The notes under the pieces are model-generated. The model ran no database searches. It was not told where the DNA came from and saw nothing but the letters and a program-made list of their open reading frames with translations. The position numbers and the translations under genes were made by a program. Positions 28,101-36,679 of a stretch of DNA of 64,000 nt are shown here, in pieces; within the stretch, counting starts at the first letter, position 1; every line of letters begins with the position of its first letter. This DNA comes from UBA721 sp002705165 (lineage in GTDB: Bacteria; Planctomycetota; Planctomycetia; Pirellulales; Pirellulaceae): positions 1,798,001-1,862,000 of the forward strand of contig JBJLEF010000001.1 of NCBI GenBank assembly GCA_045565995.1, read 5' to 3'.

Positions 28101-28297
28101 TCGGTTTTTTTACCACCATGGCATTTCAGGCAATGTGCCGTCAACGCATGTCTGACCGTCGATTTGAACAGCTTTTGGCTTTGGGCCATGCGAGCTGCAT
28201 GAGCTGGGTCAACCGGATTTTGTTCAGTTTGTTGCCCCCGGATCGTGGTTTGGAGAAAAAACAGGATCAGGCAACAGATGGCGAAACGAATCTTCAT
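25190..28297 (-). CDS. PSCyt1-PSCyt2-PSD1 planctomycete cytochrome protein
   Basis: About 1035 residues from ATG 28297, where a clean signal peptide begins; an ATG at 28321 would add eight residues. Domain order: PSCyt1 with haem motif CLKCH near residue 60, PSCyt2 (GERWARHWLDVARFAESHG), CARCHDHKFDP as the second Cys motif, a long middle insert (roughly residues 460-650) with beta-rich sequence and segments such as GQQNTGWAVDPQFGKDHGA, typical of the carbohydrate-binding-like inserts in this family, and a C-terminal PSD1 with LARVIVNRLWHHHFGRGIV and YTYQQSS. The SMP-30 gene lies 58 bases upstream and DUF1501 21 bases downstream on the same strand. Confidence 0.92.
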   Translation of the reverse strand: MKIRFAICCLILFFLQTTIRGQQTEQNPVDPAHAARMAQSQKLFKSTVRHALTAHCLKCHGGKKTEGEFDLTTREAFLRGGVSGEAIETGKAHESYLADMLHHRVEPSMPQNSGKLSKALIESILEWANLGAAYDRPLLDVDEPENAWTQRRIDQSQKDYWAFQPLRSVKIRSDLHPAPHNPIDHYIAGAMEHQKLELLPKAEIPSLIRRIFLDTLGMPPTADDLAKLTTLPKTEVLAATIEYVLNSPHYGERWARHWLDVARFAESHGFEHDYDRPFAFHYRDFVIKALNQDLAYDEFTRWQLAGDEIAPKNPLAMMATGFLGAGVFPTQITANEVEPSRYDALDDMAATTGTAMLAMTIGCARCHDHKFDPIPTADYYRFTSTFTTAVRSNQELLLNQAAYEENQVQFEKKHQPYLDAITEYESTTLREAFHIWDKANPEKELPKWYTMKFFDVQSEKSSVINRQADESFKVEPWSVANQDAFTFEFHTHLPSVQALRIEAFADQTLKAGGPGLASNGNFQLTQISIGAAPLETANNLKDVKFSEARATFSQNDGGLHVRTVIDGQQNTGWAVDPQFGKDHGAILTLAEPLENPSGHRLRITVSFKGNTKHIMGRFRISISGDPALPLLSNTISEEVADILQKQADDRTEAEIKQAINWYRTSDNKWNELTANAAEHMKHAPRPEGETVMIVSEGVKPIRHHSQGKDFFEDFYFLKRGDVNQKMGTASQGFLQVLMPEEDSIEPWQEIPPTGSMTSFRRTTLANWMVDTETGAGHLLARVIVNRLWHHHFGRGIVSSTNDFGIQGQPPTHPGLLDWLALQLIANDWSLKHIHSLILSSYTYQQSSDSHEANALADPENAYFWRFSPRRLEAEAIRDSILQATAQLDETMFGKGTLDESMRRRSIYFTVKRSKLVPMLQVFDVPEPLVSQGQRPTTTVAPQALLLLNNPHLRKCCEDSATQLIKNNMEDHAMIDLFYRRSLSRQPNQSEAQKAAGFLVSQTASYKQSGVTDAKVQATADLIQLMLCLNEFCYIY

Positions 28298-28355
28298 AGT
28301 AGGTTCGGACATTCGAGACAAATTGACAAAGGACTAGGTCTTAGCAAAAGGTAAG

Positions 28356-29408
28356 TTACTTACGCTTTTGTTTGGCTGGCGGAAGTTGATAACCAGTTGT
28401 ATTCAGTCGGATGCGATACAGATCAGCACCGGCAGTGATATACAAAAGGTTGGCATCCTTCCCACGACCAAAACCAACGTTGGTTGGGGTTGGGGTTTCG
28501 ATAAAACCTAATTCTTTTCCTGCAGGTGAATAGATGGCAATCCCCGGTCGTTTTTCGGATCGTTCAGCGACAACAAGATTACCTGTTGAATCAACAATCA
28601 GGCCATCCGGCCCGTCTTCAGGATAGTAGTCCACTAGCGTTTCACGGTAAGTTGCCTCCCCGTTTTTATCCAGATCGTAAGCCATTAGCGCCATGTGCCC
28701 TTTTCGGAGTGGTGTGGCAATGGCGACTGGGCCTTTTGCATCGTCGGCAGTGCCAAGTCGTTCGAAACCAGTCGCCCCATTGGCGTTACTGACAACGTAC
28801 AAAGTTTTCTGATCCGGAGAAATACATACGCCGTTTGGCTTGCCAGCATCGGAGATGATACGAGTAATGCTGCCATCAGGATCAATACGATAAACTCCCA
28901 TGACTGGTTGATCGATCGTTTCATGGCCCAGGTAACGAGGGTCACTGAAGTAGAGACGGCCTTTCAGATCAATGGTCACGTCGTTAGGAGAATTAAGTTT
29001 ACGCCCTTCGTACATGCCAGCCACAATGTAGCTCATTCCTGTCTTCATATCAGTTCGGGTGATGCGGCGTCCTCCGTAGTCTGCACCTTCACATACGATC
29101 ATGTCACCGTTAGCGTCAAATTTGATTCCATTAGACATACCACTTGGTGAGCGAAAGATAGAGGTCTTTCCTGATGTGGGATCATATCGCCAAATGTGAC
29201 CAGCGTGGATCTGGCCATTGTCCAGCGTTGACTGATGAGAAAAGGTAATGTCGCTGAAATAGACCTGTCCATCAGGAGCAACGGCTACACCTTCCGTTAG
29301 CATGATACCGGTGAATAGTTTTTCCAATTCGGCATCTTTGGGGACAATCGGATCCTCAGCCGATACTAACGTGGCAAAGGTGAACAAAAACAGAATGCTA
29401 AGTCTCAT
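28356..29408 (-). CDS. SMP-30/gluconolactonase family protein
   Basis: A 350-residue exported protein with a signal peptide (about 1-17) and a six-bladed SMP-30/LRE-like propeller. Characteristic segments are TEGVAVAPDGQVYFSDI, MSNGIKFDANGDMIVCEG, LNSPNDVTIDLKGRLYFSDP, KPNGVCISPDQKTLYVV and GPDGLIVDSTGNLVVAE; the Glu of the first, the Asn of SPND and the Asp of GPDG are the expected divalent-metal ligands. The family hydrolyses sugar lactones such as gluconolactone. As first gene of a PSD1/DUF1501 operon it may open lactones made by oxidation of sugars outside the cytoplasm; that link is inference. Confidence 0.9.
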   Translation of the reverse strand: MRLSILFLFTFATLVSAEDPIVPKDAELEKLFTGIMLTEGVAVAPDGQVYFSDITFSHQSTLDNGQIHAGHIWRYDPTSGKTSIFRSPSGMSNGIKFDANGDMIVCEGADYGGRRITRTDMKTGMSYIVAGMYEGRKLNSPNDVTIDLKGRLYFSDPRYLGHETIDQPVMGVYRIDPDGSITRIISDAGKPNGVCISPDQKTLYVVSNANGATGFERLGTADDAKGPVAIATPLRKGHMALMAYDLDKNGEATYRETLVDYYPEDGPDGLIVDSTGNLVVAERSEKRPGIAIYSPAGKELGFIETPTPTNVGFGRGKDANLLYITAGADLYRIRLNTTGYQLPPAKQKRK

Positions 29409-29580
29409 GAGATGGGGTCTCCGCTGCTATCGTTGATTAATCACTTCATTGATTCTAATCGATTTTCGGATGACATTCTCGTTTGGAAATCAACGTTTAA
29501 TAAGATGTCAAACGATTGTTTCATGATTTAGAATAGGAGAAGCAGCCCGTGTTCATTAAATTCAATAGCCGGTTATAAAT

Positions 29581-32500
29581 ATGTGGAAATCTACTCTAAG
29601 CATCTTGCTGGTCGTTGCCCTTTGTCAGTCGGTGTCAGCTAGGTCCAAGTTGAATTATGACCGTGACATCCGTCCCATTCTTAGTGAGACCTGTTTTGCC
29701 TGTCACGGCCCGGATGAGCAAACCCGAGAGGCTGAATTTCGCCTGGATATTGCGAATGATCACTTCATCGGCTTGTTGTCACCTGGCAATCCGGATGATA
29801 GCGAGTTAGCACAGCGAATCGTGAGCGATGATGACAATCTGAGAATGCCTCCGATTGATTCAAGAAAACAACTGACTTCGGCACAAATTGAGATGATCAA
29901 ACAATGGATAAAGGAAGGTGCACAAATTGAGGGGCATTGGGCCTGGAACGCGCCGAGCAAGGCGGCACTTCCCCGAATTCAAAATAAACGTTGGGCAAGA
30001 AATGCCATTGATTACTTTATCAAGGAGCAATTAGATGGACAAAAGATGCGCCCGTCCGCTCAGGCTAACAAACTAACGCTGATTCGCCGGGTGTCATTAG
30101 ACGTGCGAGGTTTACCACCTTCGTCCCAAGAAGTGAATCAGTTTCTTGAAGATGAGTCGACAGACGCTTACGAATCAATGGTGGAGCGTATGCTGTCTTC
30201 CAAGCACTATGGCGAACGCATGGCTCAGGATTGGCTAGACCTTTCTCGTTACGGCGATACCAATGGGTATCACGCCGATAGCCATCGTGATATGTGGTTA
30301 TATCGCGACTATGTTATCAACGCGTTTAATAGCAATAAACCCTATGATAGATTCATGATAGAAAATGTCGCTGGCGATCTTTTGGCTGATGCCAATCAGG
30401 AGACCAGGATAGCTTCCGGGTTCAATCGCAATGTTACTTTCAATGAAGAGGGCGGGGCGGATCCTGATGAATTCTATGTGGCCTATGCAATAGACCGGGC
30501 TAATACCACCGGTCAGGTGTTTCTTGGGCTGACCGTGGGTTGTGCTCAATGTCATGATCACAAGTATGATCCGATCAGTCAGAAAGAGTATTACCAGTTG
30601 TACGCGTTCTTCAACAGCGTGCAGGACGAGATTGGAGCCGGCGGTGCGTCCGGGTACCACAACAAGCCATTACCCCCATTGTTGACCGTGGAAACTGAAA
30701 ATTACAAAAACCAACTTAGGGTGTTAGAAAAACAAGTTGCGGATGCGAGTGCGCAGGCCAAGCAGTTAACAGCAAAGCTAAAGGCTGATGAAGCTTTAAT
30801 CGAAAAGGCATTTGCGGTTTGGGTCAAGGAGTTTCAGGGCGGTAAAGCGACGGTAGATTCGTTCTCCGAAGATCTTCAGCTTTGGTTAGCGGCTGATGAT
30901 ATCAATGGCGATGGCATAGTGGACGCGGAGCAGGAGTATTCGCCTGAAGATGAGGTCAAGATATGGAAAGACCGCTCTGCCCATGGGCATGATGCAAAGG
31001 CAACAGGCAGCCCTACGTTCACCTCGGATGGAATAAATGGCTCTCCGGCAGTTCATTTGAATGGGATGACCGATTTTCTCAGAACAGATAAGGGCGGCGA
31101 GAATCTTCATGATGACTACACCATTGTCAGCGTGATTTCGTATGACAATTTAGTGGCGAATCAAATGCCAATTATGTGGGGCGCGGAATCTCAAGGTAAA
31201 CGTCGGGCGATGTGGAAAGTTGCTGATAGTCAGTTCCTAAGCTTCAACGGATATGGCGCCGATGTTGTTGGTGCAAAACCAATCGAATTGAATAAGCCTC
31301 ACATCGGTGTGTTATCTCAGCAGAATAAGAGAATTCGTATCTACATGAATGGTGAAGCGGGCGGGGAAGGGATGCCAGGGATCGTTTCGATTCATGATTT
31401 AGCCTCCAACCCGATCACGATTGGAGCTAATAATGCCGGTAACGAAAAAACATACGGCCATTTCGCTGAAGTAATGATATTTAACCGGGTTTTGTCAGAC
31501 ACTGAACGAACTCGGGTTACTCGTTATCTGTCGGGTAAGTATGGAATCGAATCGTTGAAGGCAGCCTATTCGGAAGAACTGGTTGCTATTAGCGAGAAGA
31601 AACAGGGAGAATGGTCTAAGCAAGAGATGGATAAAGTCTTCGCGTTTTTCCTTGAGAATGAGTATCTGGTTTCAAATCCAGATGTCCGAAAGCTAAATAG
31701 CGAGATTGCATTACTGGAAGGTAAGATTGCGACTCTAAAGAATGCTTTGCCCACAACGATGGTTATGGTGCAGAAGTCGGCCCCCAATCCAGCCTATATC
31801 CTGATGCGAGGAGATTTTCAGGACCCGGGGGCACAAGTACAGCCTGATGTACCGTCCATTTTCCCTCGAATGCCGAATGATCAACCACGAACTCGATTAG
31901 GGCTTGCGCGCTGGCTAACAGATCCTGAGCACCCACTGGTTTCACGTGTTGTTGTCAATCGGTTGTGGAAACAATTGTTTGGAACAGGCATTGTGAAGAC
32001 GCTGGGAGATCTTGGAACGCAGGGTGAACGTCCAAGTCACCCGGCACTATTGGATTGGCTGGCAGTTGAATTGATTGAATCGGATTGGAATGTGAAGCAT
32101 CTGCAAAAACTGATGCTGATGTCAGCCACTTATCAACAGAACTCTCAATATACAGGTTTGTATGACGAAGTTGATCCTGACAACAGGCTGTTGTCTCGAG
32201 CTTCTCGTTTCCGATTGTCAGCAGAAGAAATTCGTGATAACGCGTTAGCCATTAGTGGTTTGTTGACGGACAAAATTGGGGGGCCCAGTGTTCGTCCTTA
32301 TCAACCTAGCGACTATTACTCAGATAAGATTGGTCGTGGTTGGGATCAGAGCCGAGGTGAAGATTTGTATCGCCGAGGTTTGTATACATACTGGCGGCGC
32401 ACAACAGTTTATCCGGCATTTCAGATTTTCGATGCTCCGAGCCGTGAGTTCTGTACGGTCAATCGTCCGCGAACCAATACACCTCTTCAGGCTCTCGTAC

Positions 32501-32826
32501 TAATGAATGACCCGACCTATGTGGAAGCAGCTAGGGTTTTTGCTCAACGCATCTTAGAGGAAGGTGGGAGTACGACAGAGTCACGTTTTGTTTTTGCTTT
32601 CCGCACAGCGGTGGCGAGAGAACCGACTCTGCAGGAATGGGAAGTTTTGCATCAGCTTTATCGGCAGCAATACGAAATCTACGAGCGGGATAACGAAGCA
32701 GCCATGAAGATTATTTCGGCTGGCGAGTCGCCCGTACCCGAAGGACTCGATCAGGTGGAACATGCCACGTGGACTGCTCTGGCTAGTATTATTCTCAACC
32801 TCGACGAAACAGTAACGAGAGAGTAA
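29581..32826 (+). CDS. PSCyt1-PSCyt2-LamG-PSD1 protein
   Basis: A 1081-residue exported protein and first gene of the eight-gene operon. Signal peptide about 1-20, haem motif CFACH at 38-42, PSCyt2 with LDVRGLPPSSQEV and GERMAQDWLDLSRYGDTNG, second Cys motif CAQCH at 321-325, a coiled-coil-like stretch (about 375-415), then a LamG/concanavalin-like domain (about 430-655) opening with an EF-hand-like loop at residues 440-451 (DINGDGIVDAEQ), and the PSD1 domain with LVSRVVVNRLWKQLFGTGIV. The LamG insert probably binds carbohydrate. Compared with the PSD1 protein two genes downstream it is longer by about this insert. The stop codon is directly followed by the DUF1501 start. Confidence 0.92.
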   Translation: MWKSTLSILLVVALCQSVSARSKLNYDRDIRPILSETCFACHGPDEQTREAEFRLDIANDHFIGLLSPGNPDDSELAQRIVSDDDNLRMPPIDSRKQLTSAQIEMIKQWIKEGAQIEGHWAWNAPSKAALPRIQNKRWARNAIDYFIKEQLDGQKMRPSAQANKLTLIRRVSLDVRGLPPSSQEVNQFLEDESTDAYESMVERMLSSKHYGERMAQDWLDLSRYGDTNGYHADSHRDMWLYRDYVINAFNSNKPYDRFMIENVAGDLLADANQETRIASGFNRNVTFNEEGGADPDEFYVAYAIDRANTTGQVFLGLTVGCAQCHDHKYDPISQKEYYQLYAFFNSVQDEIGAGGASGYHNKPLPPLLTVETENYKNQLRVLEKQVADASAQAKQLTAKLKADEALIEKAFAVWVKEFQGGKATVDSFSEDLQLWLAADDINGDGIVDAEQEYSPEDEVKIWKDRSAHGHDAKATGSPTFTSDGINGSPAVHLNGMTDFLRTDKGGENLHDDYTIVSVISYDNLVANQMPIMWGAESQGKRRAMWKVADSQFLSFNGYGADVVGAKPIELNKPHIGVLSQQNKRIRIYMNGEAGGEGMPGIVSIHDLASNPITIGANNAGNEKTYGHFAEVMIFNRVLSDTERTRVTRYLSGKYGIESLKAAYSEELVAISEKKQGEWSKQEMDKVFAFFLENEYLVSNPDVRKLNSEIALLEGKIATLKNALPTTMVMVQKSAPNPAYILMRGDFQDPGAQVQPDVPSIFPRMPNDQPRTRLGLARWLTDPEHPLVSRVVVNRLWKQLFGTGIVKTLGDLGTQGERPSHPALLDWLAVELIESDWNVKHLQKLMLMSATYQQNSQYTGLYDEVDPDNRLLSRASRFRLSAEEIRDNALAISGLLTDKIGGPSVRPYQPSDYYSDKIGRGWDQSRGEDLYRRGLYTYWRRTTVYPAFQIFDAPSREFCTVNRPRTNTPLQALVLMNDPTYVEAARVFAQRILEEGGSTTESRFVFAFRTAVAREPTLQEWEVLHQLYRQQYEIYERDNEAAMKIISAGESPVPEGLDQVEHATWTALASIILNLDETVTRE

Positions 32827-34236
32827 ATGATGGATTACACAACCCGCAGAAACTTTCTGAGCAGAACTTCGATGGGCTTGGGGTCCTTGGCCGCCGCTTC
32901 CATTACACAGAATAGTGATTTGCTGGCGCGCACGCGGAGAACGAAACCAGATTCGGGATTGCACCACGCTTCCAAGGCGAAACGCGTGATTTATCTGCAC
33001 ATGTCGGGAGGCCCGTCGCATCTCGATACCTTCGATAACAAACCGCAAATGCAGGAACATCATGGCAAACCTTTACCTCCGTCGGTCATTGGCAAACAGC
33101 GGCTTACCACGATGACGCGTGAGCAGGCCAAACTACTTGTTGCTGCGACACAGCAGGAGTGGGGGCGATTTGGTGAGTGTGGCATGGAAATGAATGTTGC
33201 TTTCAAGGAGATTTCGACGATTGCCGATGAAATGTGCCTTATTAAAAGCGTACATTCCACACCCATTAATCATGACCCGGCAGTTACCTTTCTGCAGACC
33301 GGCAGTCCGTTATCGGGACGTCCATGTCTTGGATCATGGCTTAGCTACGGGCTGGGCAGTGAAAACAAAGATCTACCGGAATTCGTTGTTTTACTATCCA
33401 ACGGTGGGCAGCCTGTTCCTTCCCGATATTGGCACAATGGCTTCCTCCCCAGTCGTCATCAGGGAGTGCAGTTTCAGGCTAAAGGAGACCCTGTCTTATA
33501 TCTTTCCAATCCCGATGGTATTGATGACCGTAACCGGAAGAATTTGGTGACCGGTATCAATACATTGAATCAGTTGAAGCAAAAACAAATCGGAGATCCA
33601 GAGATTGAAGCTCGGATCAATGCTTACGAATTGGCGTATCGTATGCAATCGTCCGTGCCTGAGTTAATGGATATCAGCCGTGAGTCGAAGGAGACATTGG
33701 AAGCTTATGGTGCTAGCCCCGGTAATGCGAGCTTTTCCAATAATTGTTTGTTGGCGCGCCGTTTAGCAGAAGCGGGTGTCCGTTTTATCCAACTGTATGA
33801 CCGTGGCTGGGATCATCATGGAGATGTGACGACCGGCATTAAGAGCAAAATTGGGCAAGTCGATAAGGCATGTGCGGCGTTGATAAAGGATCTCAAACAG
33901 CGAGGTTTGCTCGAAGATACCTTGGTGATATGGGGCGGTGAATTCGGTCGCACCAGCTATGGTCAAGACCGAGGTAATTCATATGGACGTGATCATCACC
34001 CCAACTGCTTTAGTCTTTGGATGGCCGGCGGTGGGATCAAAGGTGGAGTAACGATTGGTGAGACGGATGATTTCGGGTACAACGTTGCCAAAGATAAAGT
34101 GGAAGTTCATGACTTACATGCTACGATGCTGCATCTACTTGGAATTGATCATGAACGGCTGATTTACAAGTTTAAAGGGCGCGACTTCCGTCTCACGGAT
34201 GTAGCCGGGAATGTTGTGAGATCGGCTCTTGCTTAA
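32827..34236 (+). CDS. DUF1501 family protein
   Basis: A 469-residue DUF1501 protein whose ATG follows the upstream stop codon with no gap; a second ATG is the next codon. It has TRRNFLSRTSMGLGSLAAA at the N-terminus (Tat-like), MSGGPSHLDTFDNKPQ, CLGSWLSYGLGSENKD, ELAYRMQSSVPE, YDRGWDHHGDV, WGGEFGRTSYGQD, GRDHHPNCFSLWMAGGGIKG and LTDVAGNVVRSALA. The GRDHH form differs from GRDHN of most copies. Second gene of the eight-gene operon; its last codons overlap the TTG start of the next PSD1 gene. Confidence 0.93.
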   Translation: MMDYTTRRNFLSRTSMGLGSLAAASITQNSDLLARTRRTKPDSGLHHASKAKRVIYLHMSGGPSHLDTFDNKPQMQEHHGKPLPPSVIGKQRLTTMTREQAKLLVAATQQEWGRFGECGMEMNVAFKEISTIADEMCLIKSVHSTPINHDPAVTFLQTGSPLSGRPCLGSWLSYGLGSENKDLPEFVVLLSNGGQPVPSRYWHNGFLPSRHQGVQFQAKGDPVLYLSNPDGIDDRNRKNLVTGINTLNQLKQKQIGDPEIEARINAYELAYRMQSSVPELMDISRESKETLEAYGASPGNASFSNNCLLARRLAEAGVRFIQLYDRGWDHHGDVTTGIKSKIGQVDKACAALIKDLKQRGLLEDTLVIWGGEFGRTSYGQDRGNSYGRDHHPNCFSLWMAGGGIKGGVTIGETDDFGYNVAKDKVEVHDLHATMLHLLGIDHERLIYKFKGRDFRLTDVAGNVVRSALA

Positions 34237-36679
34237 CAGAAAAGTCTATCTCGGTTTGGGTTTGTTAGCGTTCAGTATTTCGGTTCCTTTGCGTCCACCT
34301 GTTCTCGCTCAGGAGGTGTCCTATGACACAGATGTGCTGCCAATTCTCCAGGCGAAGTGTTTCCGTTGTCATAACGGTCGGCGAAGCGAAGGAGGCTTGC
34401 AGCTTGACCTGAAAGAGGCGGCTCTTCAGGGTGGTGATAGTGGTCTCGCCATCATTCCGGGACGCCCCGAAAAATCACTGGTGCTTCAGCGTGTCAATTC
34501 GGAAGACGAGTTTGAACGTATGCCTCAAGAGGCTGCAAAACTTAGTCAGGAAGAAATTCAAGTACTAACTAATTGGATGAAGCAGGGAGCGAGGGGACTG
34601 CGGGACGTCAAACGGACCGAGCACTGGGCATTTCAACCGGTCATTGCTCCAGCAGTCCCGCCCGTTAAAGATCCGCACTGGTCGCGCAATAGGACAGATC
34701 ATTTTGTTCTCGCAATGCTTGAAGGGAACGGCTTGAAGCCAACTCCGCGTGCCTTAAACTATCAGCTTATCCGTAGATTGTCATTTGATTTATTGGGTGT
34801 TCCTCCCACTCCGGATGAGGTCGCTGCATTCTTATCTGATGCAAGCCATAACGCTTATGAACAACTTGTGGAAAAGTTATTAACGGACCCTCGGTTTGGC
34901 GAAAGATGGGGGCGGCATTGGCTTGATCTGGCACGATATGCGGACAGTGGTGGATATGAAGCCGATCTTCCGCGGAAAATTTGGCGTTATCGTGATTGGG
35001 TGATCAGGGCTTTCAATCACGATAAACCAATTACGGAATTTGTGATTGAGCAAATAGGAGGTGACCTGCTACCTCAGGCGACAGAAGAGAATCGTATAGC
35101 CTCCGGATTTCATTGTAATGCGATGTTAGATGGAGGTGTTCGTGAACAGGCTGTACTTGACCGAGTCAATTCAACAGGTGCTGTATTTCTGGGGTTAACG
35201 CTCGAATGTGCTCAGTGTCATGATCATAAGACAGACCCTGTCAGTCAAAAAGAATATTATCAGCTCTATGCCTTCTTCCATGGGGCCAGTGCTGTTCCAT
35301 TGGATCTAAGCTCACCAGAATTAAAAAATCGCATTGCAAAAATCACTCAACAGGTAGCTGTCAGTAATCAACAGATTGCTAAGATCGACGCGTTGATTAA
35401 AGAAAATCTTGATGAACTCGCTGTATCGACTCTGGCTAAAACAGAAGAGATTGAGCCGGATATCTTGACGTTGTTAAAAGCGTCTTCTGCAGATCGTAGT
35501 GAAGCCGATGTTACCCAACTGGAATCTTATTTCCAAAGTAAGAATGATGAGCGAATCGCTTTGATAGCACAACGTGACAAGCTTCAAAGCCAACAACCTG
35601 AGCCTGACACCACACTTGTATTGGCGCAGGATAATCGGAAAACACATATATTTGTTCGAGGTAATCCTCGTCAATTAGGTGAAGAGGTTCAGTCCGGCAC
35701 TCCAGGGTTTCTACACGATATTCAACAGTCGTCACAGCCAATGACATTTCCTGATCGAGTGTCATTGGGACAGTGGATTGTCGCGAGTGAGAATCCGCTA
35801 TTTGCGAGAGTGATGGCAAATCGGATTTGGTTGAGATTGATGGGGAAGGCAATTGTTGAATCTGAAGATGACTTTGGAGTCCAGACAACTCGTCCACGTC
35901 ATTGGTTATTGCTGGATCATTTGGCTACCGTGCTTCAAGAAGAGGACAGCTTCAAGGGAATCGTACGTGCCATCGTCCTGTCAAACAGCTATCAGCAATC
36001 ATCACATTTCAGTTATCGACAGGATGGGAATGAAGCTCTGTTTCAGGGGCAGCAAAGATTTCGTTTAGAGGTTGAGATTTTACGGGATAATGCGTTGGCT
36101 GTGGCCGGGTTGTTGGAAAACCAGATTGGCGGGCCCAGTGTTTTTCCTCCCCAGCAGGACGGGATTCTTGATTTTCGAGCGACGCCTGCTACCTGGACCG
36201 AAAGCGCAGGAGCCGATCGATATCGACGAGGCATGTATACGTATATTTGGCGTCTAACTCCTCACCCCATGACCGCAATCTTTGATGGACCCGAACTGAC
36301 GACTTCCTGTACGCGAAGAACTAGTTCTAACGTCGCTCTTCAGTCATTGGCACTACTGAATGATCCTCTTTTCGTAGAAGCCGCTCAGGCCTTTGCAAAA
36401 CGAGTGTTGTTAGCACGTCCAGACCAAGAACAGAGGATTGAAGTACTTTTTCGCTGGACCCTTAATCGTGATGGCACTCCACAGGAGAAATCGATTGTTC
36501 GCAACTTGTTAATTCAACAGCGAACATTCTTTAGTGGGGATCCAACGGCAGCCAAATTCGCGATGGGCGAGTACGGTCTGGGGGAAGATCTACACAATAT
36601 AAGTCAGAGTGAGCAGGCGGCCTGGGTTGCAGTGTGCAGGGCCATCATGAATTTAGATGAATTTATAATGCGAGAATAA
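34229..36679 (+). CDS. PSCyt1-PSCyt2-PSD1 planctomycete cytochrome protein
   Basis: An 816-residue exported protein starting at TTG 34229, overlapping the previous gene by 8 bases. Signal peptide about 5-28, haem motif CFRCH at residues 44-48, a GGLQLDLKEAALQGGDSG stretch typical of PSCyt1, PSCyt2 with LLGVPPTPDEVAAFL and GERWGRHWLDLARYADSGG, second motif CAQCHDHKTDP, a helical spacer, and PSD1 with LFARVMANRIWLRLMGKAIV. It has no LamG insert. The TTG start gives a good signal peptide and no ATG is better placed. It is the third gene of the operon; the following DUF1501 start shares one base with its stop codon. Confidence 0.92.
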   Translation: MLNRKVYLGLGLLAFSISVPLRPPVLAQEVSYDTDVLPILQAKCFRCHNGRRSEGGLQLDLKEAALQGGDSGLAIIPGRPEKSLVLQRVNSEDEFERMPQEAAKLSQEEIQVLTNWMKQGARGLRDVKRTEHWAFQPVIAPAVPPVKDPHWSRNRTDHFVLAMLEGNGLKPTPRALNYQLIRRLSFDLLGVPPTPDEVAAFLSDASHNAYEQLVEKLLTDPRFGERWGRHWLDLARYADSGGYEADLPRKIWRYRDWVIRAFNHDKPITEFVIEQIGGDLLPQATEENRIASGFHCNAMLDGGVREQAVLDRVNSTGAVFLGLTLECAQCHDHKTDPVSQKEYYQLYAFFHGASAVPLDLSSPELKNRIAKITQQVAVSNQQIAKIDALIKENLDELAVSTLAKTEEIEPDILTLLKASSADRSEADVTQLESYFQSKNDERIALIAQRDKLQSQQPEPDTTLVLAQDNRKTHIFVRGNPRQLGEEVQSGTPGFLHDIQQSSQPMTFPDRVSLGQWIVASENPLFARVMANRIWLRLMGKAIVESEDDFGVQTTRPRHWLLLDHLATVLQEEDSFKGIVRAIVLSNSYQQSSHFSYRQDGNEALFQGQQRFRLEVEILRDNALAVAGLLENQIGGPSVFPPQQDGILDFRATPATWTESAGADRYRRGMYTYIWRLTPHPMTAIFDGPELTTSCTRRTSSNVALQSLALLNDPLFVEAAQAFAKRVLLARPDQEQRIEVLFRWTLNRDGTPQEKSIVRNLLIQQRTFFSGDPTAAKFAMGEYGLGEDLHNISQSEQAAWVAVCRAIMNLDEFIMRE

